Source of the DNA: Bidens hawaiensis
Taxonomy: Eukaryota; Streptophyta; Magnoliopsida; Asterales; Asteraceae
Length of the DNA stretch: 64,000 nucleotides
Assembly: GCA_021521415.1 (NCBI GenBank)
Contig: JAIQDT010002053.1
Location: 62,001 to 126,000 of the forward strand
Direction of reading: 5' to 3'
Part shown: one piece after another, positions 54,885-64,000 of the stretch
Layout of the letters: the number at the start of each line of letters is the position of its first letter
How positions within the stretch are numbered: position 1 is the stretch's first letter
Notes under the pieces: model-generated
Databases searched by the model: none
What the model saw: only the letters and a program-made list of their open reading frames with translations
What the model was told of the DNA's origin: nothing
Made by a program: the position numbers and the translations under genes

Positions 54885-56602
54885 GGGACAAATAAGATCC
54901 GACAATAATATTACTCAGTGGTTTAGACAATTAAGACCCGCTTATTTTCAGCTTTTACCGGACCAGACCACCCCAACTTGACTTAAACCTCAAAGTTAGC
55001 AGATTTAAAACTTTTGTTGCTCTTATTTTTTTATGAATAGTTAAGACGATCAAGGGTATTGTTTATCCACCTAAGCTTAGGCATCAATTAATTAATAGCT
55101 AGTGTTCCCCACAACATGACATACCCCCGTTATCAAGCAATACCCCGAAACCATCACCATAGGTGAGTATGTAAAATTTCATCTGTAGGGCTTACATGTA
55201 GCGTGTCCCTTGTGGTCCGTTTCTGAATGGTAATGAGACGCGAGCAAGGGGACCCCACATGGCTAACAGCGTGGATGATCAAGTCTGTAGTATATTTGTA
55301 CTTTTGTACTTTTGTGATCATGTTTATAGACTTATAAGGGTTTGCTCTATGGCTTTATTTTAAATATCCACAACCCCACTTGGAAATTGTGAATACCCAG
55401 ATGAATAGATTGCATACAGACCCATGGTCTCCGGACCCGAAGCATCCCATCAATACAGGATTTAAGGTTATAAAACCATACGCCAATGAGGTGTAAAACA
55501 TTAAACTAGCAGTTTAAGATTTATATCACCGGCTACACGGCATACTCTAACGTTAAACCTACCCAAGCATCATATGATAACGTATTCAAATTTTTAAAAC
55601 TCATGCTACTTCCACTTTTTCTACTAAAATTTGAGGCTTGAGTATGGCCCGACCTTTCATTTCTTATTTTCCACTGACAAAATGCTTTACCCACAAAAGA
55701 TTTCCGTTTTAACCATTTTATCAAATTTGACCTTACATTTTTAAGGCTGAGCCTACCGACACATCCCAAGTTAAGTGTGTTTTCTTTTATTTATCTCATA
55801 TTATTAGTAGTTTGAAAAACCGATTTCCAATAAATATCATCATCTCCCACTTTAATGCAAAAGAAACTAAAAAAAAGGGACATTTTTTTTCAACATAAAC
55901 AACGTACGAAAACGAAAAGAAAAAAAAACAAAAAACAAGTGAAAACTTTTATTTAAAAAAAATTAACAACTAAGTAAAATAAATTCCCATCCCCACACTT
56001 AGAACGAAATCGTCTTGGATGAGAACAAGGAAAAGAAATAAAATAAAATAAAATAAAAACTGAAAAATAAACTTAAGACTTAAAGCAAAAAGTAAAACTT
56101 AAAATAGCAGAAAATAAAACAGAGAAAGGGTTACTCCCCTGGTTTAGATGCAGACTCTTCCTCAGCTGTGTATGAATCGAACGACCGAATAGCATTTCAT
56201 TCGTGGCCACAACCTCGGGTGAACCAGTTCCAAAACGCCATCAGAGCTACCATACGCATAATAATACATGCAATAACTCAAACTCGCTCGCAAGTAGCGG
56301 CGTACAAAACGGAAAACAAAAACATAAGAAATAAACATATTTTTGTGTTTTTGATTTTTTACTTTTTTTGATTTTTATTAAATATTTTAATTTTTTTGTA
56401 TTTTTATGTTTTTATAAATAACAAAAATAAGACAAAAAAAAACAAATAATAAAGGGAATCATAATACAAACTCTACAACTCGGGCTGTCTTCCGAGTGAT
56501 GCATCCATCATGTCTACTCCTCGGTGAATGAGTCAAGGTAGAACACCTCGAATGCCTGATCAGTTATCAGCTCGCCTATGTAGTGCTTCAATCTATGACC
56601 GT
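54885..56602 (-). other. Inner LTR end and 3' untranslated region of element D
   Basis: No supported gene. A/T-rich low-complexity runs at 55860-56110 and 56335-56450. A CATCCCCACACTTA sequence occurs at 54712 (in the LTR) and again near 55988. Many Athila elements have a further 3' ORF here; I see none. Confidence 0.5.
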
Positions 56603-57407
56603 TTACCTTAAACTTCCGCTTTGATCTTGTATCTCAATGGTGCCATACGGGAAAACTTCAGTGACCGTGAACGGTCCCGGGCATCGGGAATTCAACTTTC
56701 CCGGGAATAACCTCAACCGGGAATTATATAGTAAGACCTTATCCCCACACTTGAACTGCTTATTACCCTTCAACTTTCTATCATGAAGTTCCTTCGTATG
56801 CTCCTTATACCTAAATGATTGTGCATATGCGTGATCCCGGAGCTCCTCTAACTCGTGTAATTGATGGAAACGATTACCCTCTATGGCGGATAAATCAAGA
56901 TTAACCCTTCGAAGGGCCCATGAAACACGGTGTTCCAATTCAACAGGAAGATGACAGGCCTTCCCATAAAATCATCCGAAATGGTGTGGAACCAGTCGGA
57001 GTCTTGTAGGCTGTACGGAAGGCCCACAGAGCGTCATCTAATTTGTCAGACCAATCCCGACGATTTGAACCAACCGTTTTCTCGAGAATACGTTTAATTC
57101 CCCGATTACTCACTTCTACTTGCCCACTAGTCTGTGGGTGGTAGGCGGTCGCAAGCCGATAGGTGACCCCATAACGCCGCAACGCCTTATCCATCTGCGA
57201 GTTGCAAAAGTGAGTACCTCGATCACTGATCAAGGCTTTTGGGACTCCAAAATGAGCAAATATACTTTTTAGAAAACGGACTACCACTCGGGCATCATTG
57301 GTGGGTAGAGCTTTGGCCTCAACCCACTTAGACACGTAATCGACGGCCACGAGTATGTACTTGTTTCCACGCGAAGATGGAAACGGTCCCATGAAATCAA
57401 TACCCAA
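56603..57407 (-). pseudogene. pol: Element D integrase core and C-terminal domain
   Basis: 56940-57407 is the rve core: GIDFMGPF with Asp 4, ISDRGTHF with Asp 62, and QVEVSNRG with Glu 98 (35 residues between), so the catalytic triad is present, followed by [16 protein letters not shown]. 56603-56938 is the C-terminal part with HDRKLKGNKQFKCGDKVLLYNSRLRLFPGKL. A stop and frame change separate the two near 56940. The zinc-binding N-terminal part at 57410-57600 is badly broken. Confidence 0.85.
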
Positions 57408-57615
57408 CTATCAAAAACCTCACAAACTTGAATGGCATTCTGGGTCATTTCGTTTCGTGAAGAAATGTAGCCGACACGCTAGCAACGATCACAACTCTTA
57501 ACGAACATATGAGCATCCTTAAAGATAGACGACCAGTAAAAACCAGAATCAAAGACTTTCTTCCCCGTAGAACTCACACCGTGGTGACCTCCTGTCGGTC
57601 TCACATGACAGTGGC

Positions 57616-58281
57616 TCAGAATTTGCCATCCTCACTTGACATCCACAATCCTCCTAATAAGCTGATCAACACTGATGCGGAAAAGATACGGGTCATCCCA
57701 AAGGTAAAATTTGATGTCAGCAAATAATTTCTTCTTTTGCTGGTAGGCATCTTCGGGAGGTACCCGTCAGCGAGATAATTCGCGAAATCAACAAACCATG
57801 GAAAACCTTCCTCTTGCGCCGTAACAAACATCAGACTCTCCGTCGGAAAACGATCCTCGATCCTGATCCCCGAATTTCCTAAATCAACTCCTTCAAGACG
57901 TGAAAGATGATCGGCCGCCACATTCTCGGCCCCCTTTTTATCACAGATCTCTATATCGAACTCTTGAAGCAACAGGATCCATCAGATAAGACGAGGCTTA
58001 GCATCCTGCTTGCTGAAGAGTTATGGAATAACTGCATGATCCGTATTAACAATCATCTTGGACAGGACCAGATAGGACCTAAATTTATCGAAAGCGAAAA
58101 CCACAGCTAAGAGCTCTTTTTCAGTGGTGGTATAGCTTTCTTGTGTGCCATTTAAGGTCCGAGTAGCATAGTAGATCGTATGGAAATGTTTATCCTTCCG
58201 TTGTCCAAGAACTACTACGACTGGGAAGTCGCTCGCGTCACACATCAACTCGAATGGTAACGACCAGTCGGGACCGACCAT
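57616..58281 (-). pseudogene. pol: Element D RNase H
   Basis: 58021-58281 reads FELMCDASDFPVVVVLGQRK, then TTTEKELLAVVFAFDKFRSYLV, typical gypsy RNase H. 57616-57972 continues with LLQEFDIEICDKKGAENVAADHLSRL in a separated frame and runs into the connection to integrase. A break lies between 57972 and 58021. Confidence 0.85.
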
Positions 58282-58307
58282 GATCGGGGCGTTAACGAGT
58301 TTGTCTT

Positions 58308-59486
58308 TTAGGAGATCAAACGCCTCGATACACTGCTCAGAAAAAAAAATGGAGCATCCTTCTCCAAAAGTTTATTCATGGGTCTCGTTATCTTAGAAAA
58401 ATCTTTGATGAACCAGCGGTAGAACCCGGCATGACCTAGAAAGCTACGAATGGATCTCACAGAAGTAGGCGGGGGAAGATTAGAAATGGTCTCGACCTTT
58501 TCTCGTTCAACCTCTACCCCCGCACTTGAGATCCGATGACCAAGAACAATGCCCTCGCGAACCATGAAATGACACTTCTCCCAGTTAAGGACTAGGTTGG
58601 TGTCGACAGAGCGGGACATCATCCTCTCAAGATTTGACAAACAATGATCGAAGGAACTCCCAAATACGGAAAAATCGTCCTTGAACACCTCCATGGAGTC
58701 CTCGATCATATCATGGAAGATGGCCACCATATACCTCTGGAATATGACCGGAGCGTTAAAAAGTCCGAACGATATACGTTTATATGCAAATGTTCCGTAC
58801 GGGCAAGTGAAAGTGGTTTTCTCCTGGTCGTCGGGAGCTATATGGACCTGGAAACACCCAGAGAAACCATCTAGGAAGCAGTAGTACTGCTGACCTGCTA
58901 AACGCTCTAACATCTGATCAATGAAGGGTAAAGGAAAATGGTCCTTCCTTGTGGCATCATTTAGTCTGCGATAGTCGATGCAGACTCGTCATCCCGTCAC
59001 AATCCTGGTGGGAATAAGCTCGTTCCTCTCGTTGGTGACGACAGTCATGCCACCCTTTTTAGGAACCACCTGGACTGGACTCACCCAAGAACTATCAGAA
59101 ATGGGGAAAATGATCCCCGCATCAAGGAGTTTAATGATCTCCTTCTTTACGACCTCTTGCATTTTCTGATTAAGCCGCCGTTGCGGCTGAACGACAGTTT
59201 TGAAATTTTCCTCCATGAGGATTTTATGAGTGCAAAACGAAGGGTTAATACCCTTGATGTCGATAATCTTCCAAGCAATAGCCTCTTTGTGCTCTCGTAG
59301 CACCCTCAACAACTTCTCCTTCTCGACCTCCATCAAAGTAGATGCAATGATAACAAGCAGCTTCCTCTCCTTATGTAGAAATGCATACTCAAGGTGGGAA
59401 GGTAAATCCTTTAGCTCTAAGGAAGAAGGAGGACTCTCGACCGAAGTTCGGTCCATTGGATCGTCTCGTACTATCTCAGTAGACAC
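58308..59486 (-). pseudogene. pol: Element D reverse transcriptase
   Basis: 58989-59486: linker and RT start (LLDAGIIFPISDSSWVSPVQ, then VVPKKGGMTVV). 58308-58913: palm and thumb with LAGQQYYCFLDGFSGCFQV, TFTCPYGTFAYKRISFGLFN, and FKDDFSVFG in the place of the catalytic YVDD; then NLVLNWEKCHFMVREGIVLG and IRSFLGHAGFYRWFIKDFS. This wording is close to the Athila family. The frame breaks between 58913 and 58989 and again near 58300. Confidence 0.88.
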
Positions 59487-59685
59487 GCCAGATTCAGGGG
59501 TAAGCGACTCGGTGTCGTCATTTAAGGACTAATTGGTTACGGCAACCATTTCAATCTGCGGAATCTCCCTTTCGAGAATCTGGTGTCGGAGGCAGTTCCT
59601 CCACAGATTTCGCTGAGAAACTCCCCGACATGCTCCATGATGGTATCAATGAAGTATAAGGAGTCGTCAGCAGACTTGGGGTGTT

Positions 59686-60129
59686 TCAGTGACTGTGAAC
59701 GTCAAAGGTGACGTTCTCATCCCCAACTCTTAAGATTAATTTACCCTTGCAGACGTCGATCAACGCCTGTGCAGTGGCAAGGAATGGTCGGCCCATGATA
59801 AGTGGGACACTATCGTCATCGTTCATGTCCAGGATGACAAAGTCCACCAGGAAGATTAACTTGTCGACACGAACAAGCATGTTCTCGACCGCCCCTCGGG
59901 GGTATTTCACAGAACGATCAGCATGCTGGATACTCATACGGGTAGGCCTCGGTTCGCCTAGACCCAACTTGCGATACACGGAATACGGCATGAGATTAAT
60001 ATTGGCACCAAGATCTGCCAGCCCATGGACGACTGTATTACCACTGAAGATGCAGGGAATCGTGAAACTCGTGAAACTCCCTGGATTGGACATCTTTTTT
60101 GGTAACTTTTCTGCAAGACTGCAGAGCAA
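59686..60129 (-). pseudogene. pol: Element D aspartic protease
   Basis: Retroviral-type protease: VHGLADLGANINLMPYSVYR carries the DLGA active-site variant usual in Athila, followed by VPLIMGRPFLATAQALIDV. The N-terminal neighbour frame at 59958-60554 overlaps by frameshift. No long downstream frame links it to RT. Confidence 0.82.
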
Positions 60130-60554
60130 TCAGCACTCAGAGGAATGGAGGAGACTTCGGCTAACTTCTCTTTGTTTGAAAGAATATCCTTCAGGAACTT
60201 TGCGTATTTGGGCATTTGCGTAAGTGCCTCAAGGAAAGGAATATTAAGATGAAGTTGCTTCAGAAGATCAAGAAATTTGGAGTTTTGTTCCTCGTCTTTA
60301 TCCCTATGAACTCTCCCAGGGTATGGGAGTCTAGGTTTGTAGACTCTCGGTAGTGTGCTGTGTAATGGTTTGTTCTTGGCCTGTGCTGTACTTCCGGGGT
60401 TGTGCCTCTGATGCACCATGGCCGGTGGAGACTCCAACTGAATCTCCTCGTCTACCTGCTCCTCTACATCTACTGCAGGTTTGTTAACGACTCCTCTCGT
60501 CGCTTCCTGAATCACGGGCTGACTACGTGCCCCTGCACCGCTCCTCATCGTCAT
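59958..60554 (-). pseudogene. gag: Element D Gag C-terminal / protease linker
   Basis: Low-complexity start, then YKPRLPYPGRVHRDKDEEQN and LLKQLHLNIPFLEALTQMPKYAKFLKDIL, a segment typical of Athila polyproteins between the zinc knuckle and the protease. It runs out of frame at about 60110 where the protease frame begins. Confidence 0.75.
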
Positions 60555-60857
60555 AGCCTTCGCGAACGCCTTCGGATGTTATTCAGTGTTACTTAGAAGT
60601 GTACCTGGCGACCTCTCATTTAGACGACTTGCTATCTCTCCCATCTGACGCTAAAGATTTTGAATTGACGCTCCTTGGTTTCTCATGAATGACTCGTGCT
60701 CCCGGAATTTCTCTTGAGTTTCTTTGTGACGGGAGTCCTCTCGAGTCATAAGCTGCGACATCATCTGTGTCTGCTGTGCCATCTTCTCCTCTAATGTGAG
60801 CTTCTTCTCCGCACTACTCGTTCCCTCACCGGAATCCTGGAATAGGCTCTAACGTTG

Positions 60858-61827
60858 CTAGAAGTCGGACTGATTTCCGTTCCTCCAGTTGGAATTTTGG
60901 TTACCTCTCCACCCCGAATTATAAGAATTGAAAGAGTTTTGATTTCGGTTTGGATTATTAAATAAGTCGACTGCCTCCTCTTGGAAACCTACGCGGAACT
61001 GAACGGTATCATGTCCCCCTCTACAGATCTCGCATAACTTACTTTTCACCTACAGGTCCTTCACGATCTTTTCCAACGCCTCAACCTGTGCTGCAAGTGC
61101 GGTGCTCGTGTCGACCGAATGCATGCTGCGTGATAAGGAGTCGACGGTTTTGCTTCTCTTAGCTGGTGGTCGCTGGTATCCACTCATGGCTAAACCGTTA
61201 AACAAGGCAATGCACTCATCCGTATCCTTTGTAGTCAATAGGTTACCTCCCGAAGCCGTGTCGAGCATACTCCGAGTCGCGTACGTCACTCCGTTGTAGA
61301 ACTTCTAAAAAACCGCCCAGTCTTGTAGGCTGTGGTTCGGACATAAAGCAAGTATATTTTTGAACCTTTCCACGCCTCGTAGAAGCTCTCTGTTTCCTCC
61401 AAATGGAAAGAATGGATCTGGTTGCGCAAACGAGTGGCCTTAGCCGGAGGATCGTATTTTTCGAGAAATTGGGTCTGCATGGCAGCCCAAGTAGCAATGG
61501 ATCCCTGTGGAGGGACTCAAGCCACAGACTCGCATGATCAACGAGTGAGAAAGGAAAGATTCGGAGTTTGATGGCGTCTTCGGATACGCCGACAAGATTA
61601 AACGTGTCGCAAATTCGTGTAATGCGAGTGAGATGAGAATGTGGGTTCCCATGGAGAAACCCGTGAAATTGAGCAGAATGAGCAATCGTGTTTAGAATAT
61701 TGGATGGAATCTGCCAAGTTGTAAGAACTCTGATAGGTGGTGGAGCAATGTTGGATCTCGCGCCAGCATCGACCGGACGGGCCCGGTCTGCAACCGTCCT
61801 CCTCGGTGGTGGATTCGCGTCTCCCAT
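60858..61827 (-). pseudogene. gag: Element D Gag, broken
   Basis: 61243-61827: start MGDANPPPRR, then a capsid-like region HGNPHSHLTRITRICDTFNL and LRIFPFSLVDHASLWLESL, as in Athila Gag. 61050-61289 continues in another frame. 60858-61049 has a knuckle remnant, CEICRGGHDTVQF, in which the last Cys is replaced. Several frameshifts. 60555-60857 holds a Gln/Glu-rich part without a clear frame. Confidence 0.8.
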
Positions 61828-62130
61828 AATCCTATCCCTAATGACGGGTTCAGAAAAAGTAGGAGAAGAGAATGTATTACCGACGGACGTAGATGAACTG
61901 AAAGACGGGTTTGTACGACGTCTCTCACAAAGCTCTCTCTCTTGTTCGGAAAATCCTTCGGTTTCTGGTGGTCCTAGAGATCGAGTACGTCACATACAAC
62001 TATTAAAATAAACAAATTAAATGAAAATTAGCTAAACTATTTTAAACTAACAAACAAAACAAGTAAGAAAAACAAGTAGTAAACAAGGCAAGTCCTAACT
62101 CGAGTCGTTCTTAATACGCCTCTAACCGTG

Positions 62131-62149
62131 TCCCCCGGCAACGGCGCCA
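62131..62149 (-). other. Element D primer-binding site, Asp-tRNA type
   Basis: The minus strand reads TGGCGCCGTTGCCGGGGGA, seven bases inside the LTR end; leader 61990-62130 has no ORF. Confidence 0.9.
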
Positions 62150-62155
62150 AAAACT

Positions 62156-64000
62156 TGATGTGTGTATAACGATGCTCTCACAACTAAGCTTTAAATTTAT
62201 TAAATGAAACCCCTTAAGAAGCCATACAAAACCGGCAAGTGTACCGATCACCGTTAGTATAGCACTAAGGAAGTCCGAGTGTCGAACACAAGGACACGTG
62301 AAAACGTACTTAATACTTAACCTTAACCAAGACTCACCTAAGAATAATATATTTTAAATGTTTTTTAATTATTAACTACTTAACCTAACTTAAATTAACT
62401 TAAAAGACTAAAATTAAGAAAACTAGACGAAAGTGTGAAAATACGATTTATCAATGGGAAAAACGTCCACCTAGGTAAGAATCCTATTGAAGGTATAGTA
62501 AGCTAATGGATTGTAGAATCTCACGAAACCGGTTCCTAAGTTTGACACAACTAAGGTTCACTCAAGAAACCTAGATTACCTCTCGGTCTCACTAACAAAC
62601 CCTAACCTACACTTAGTTGATTTTAAGAACAAACCGGGTGACAAATTGTTAACGTGTTCTAATGCCGACTCTCCTCTCGGTCTCACCGACACACTACCCT
62701 AATGTAGAATATTACTATGCAACCAAGGATAGAGCAACAATTTATTTTAACTTAAACTAGGTCAACTAATCGCTCACAAACCCAAACCCGATAAGAACCG
62801 AACCCGCTCTCGCGCGATCCTAATCTTAACAAGTAAAAGCTATGAGACGAGTTTACTTCCTATCACCTCTCGGTCTCAAGGAAGGTGTCTACCCGCTGAT
62901 TTTAACTAATTAATATACCCAAATTAACCCTATGGTTGTACACCCCGCAAACAATCTCTAAACACAAAGTAAAGAGTTCAAACAAGCTAAAATCAACTAA
63001 AACCGATTCAATCAATCAAAGCAAGAGGTAATTGCGTATTATTAATCAAAAAACAGCCACTAAACACAACCTAATTCAATGTTAAACCAAACATTACATT
63101 AACAAATCAAGTCATGATCATCAACAATCCAAACTACTTACTAAAAGCTAACAATAATCATCTAACCTAGGTAGAACTAATTACTTTAGCCAGTCATTGA
63201 TTTTGGACAACAGCATATAGTTAAGATAAACGTCACATAACTCAACCAAAACATAATTAAACTCATTTAATGATCAAAAACAATGAAACACAAGTCAAAC
63301 TTCAAATTACTTGCAAAACAATCTAACAAAAAGATCAAGTTTAACTAGTTAGGGTTCTTGAACAAAAGAACAAAGTTTATGAATGATTACTAAGGTTTTA
63401 TGAGCTGAGATTATGAGTGTTTATGATGCCTAGCATCTGTGTACAAACCTCCTCGGTGTTCTTCCTCCTTTTCTAGCCATCCTCTAGCCACCACAGCCGC
63501 CACAAGCCTTTTTTTCTTTCTCCCTTTGCTGCTGCCGATCGCAAGTTGTGGCCAGGTTAGGGGTTTTATCTTTTTTTTATTAATTAATATAATATGCAAG
63601 ATAGGCTTCTAATTTTAGGCTTGGGTCGGGCCTTGATTTCTAGTATTAAAAGTTGACCAATTAAGCACCTAAACTCTTCAAATTCCACTCTTTTTCCATC
63701 AACTTTCAAAACCTACAAGTAAACATTCAAATTTTTAAAATCAAGCATAATCAAACCATAAATCTTAATAATTATACTAATAAAGTATGTAAAACATGAT
63801 AAAATGATAAAGAAAGTAATTGTGTTTTACAACACATCAAACATCCCCACACTTAAGTCTTTTTCGTCCCTGAAAAAGTCCAATGCAGTTGGATCAAAAT
63901 TGGAAAATACAGTCCTAAAAACATATAGGTTAATTTTTTAAAGCTTAGAAGAACGCAAAAACCGCGATCACCGATATTGTTGTCCACTTAAACCCATTCC
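62156..64000 (-). repeat. Right Athila LTR (5' LTR of element D, cut by window end)
   Basis: Starts TGATGTGTGTATAAC on the plus strand; includes the 77 bp missing from the left copy (about 62164-62240). Continues to the window edge. Confidence 0.9.

Larger units (their letters stand above)
53052..64000 (-). mobile_element. Athila-like gypsy element D, with three-part LTR/primer-site structure
   Basis: Minus-strand element: 5' LTR at right (62156 to window end), primer site, gag, protease, RT, RNase H, integrase, 3' region, 3' LTR at left (from 53103). RT and primer site are of the Athila type. The left LTR is flanked by a second primer site and about 30 bp of leader, so the locus is a partial tandem array or recombinant. 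LTR copies differ at roughly a dozen positions over 1.76 kb plus one 77-bp deletion, so it is fairly young, yet the coding part has many stops and frameshifts. Confidence 0.85.

Noticed and set aside
56168..56371. Short plus-strand ORF beside the Athila integrase as an antisense gene
   Set aside because: No recognisable residues, AT-rich end, and no promoter signals.

Overview
The window is plant nuclear DNA made almost entirely of nested LTR retrotransposons. No host gene, rRNA or tRNA gene can be supported. The plant assignment rests on the element families: three large Ty1/copia elements of the Sirevirus (SIRE/Maximus) type, an Athila-type Ty3/gypsy element with an Asp-tRNA-type primer site, and decayed chromodomain gypsy remnants. 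Very long copia elements with an extra 3' ORF suggest a dicot, possibly Asteraceae; that last step is only a guess.

Layout. 1-960: 3' part of a gypsy LTR with primer site, cut by element A. 961-12895: copia element A (minus strand) with perfect target-site duplication ATATG. 12901-16908: decayed DNA, probably an old minus-strand gypsy element. 16909-49209: copia element C (plus strand, old, LTRs roughly 4% different), itself interrupted at 28413-42894 by copia element B (plus strand, LTRs identical by eye, duplication AGTAG, all frames open). 49210-50596: more decayed DNA. 50597-53052: remnants of a plus-strand Tekay/Del-like chromovirus (RNase H, integrase zinc-finger region, chromodomain, 3' LTR start). 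53052-64000: Athila-like gypsy element D (minus strand, many breaks) between two LTR copies; the left copy carries its own primer-site stub.

Working logic. A, B and C share one plan: LTR, Met-tRNA-type primer site, Gag with two CCHC knuckles, protease-integrase-RT-RNase H, a long conserved non-coding block, a promoter-like block, then a sense-strand 3' ORF ('envelope-like' in older literature), polypurine tract and LTR. Three things stand out. (1) Each element has its own short repeated motif (A: CTTCGCCTAGGCGAAG-type palindrome; B: TTCGATCGAA palindrome; C: degenerate CGGGYAAGSTTT), found in its LTRs and again just upstream of the 3' ORF beside a second TATA box; A and B also carry it in the 5' leader. 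(2) A and B have a strong splice donor inside gag and an acceptor at the gag/pol junction, both in phase 0, so splicing would fuse Gag to Pol in frame; the gag stop overlaps the branch-point-like sequence in A and C. (3) The 3' ORF proteins have nuclear-localisation-type basic clusters, acidic stretches and coiled coils but no visible signal peptide or membrane segment, so they look like nuclear proteins. I infer that the 3' ORF module may be a separately transcribed regulatory gene acting on the element-specific motifs; this is untested.
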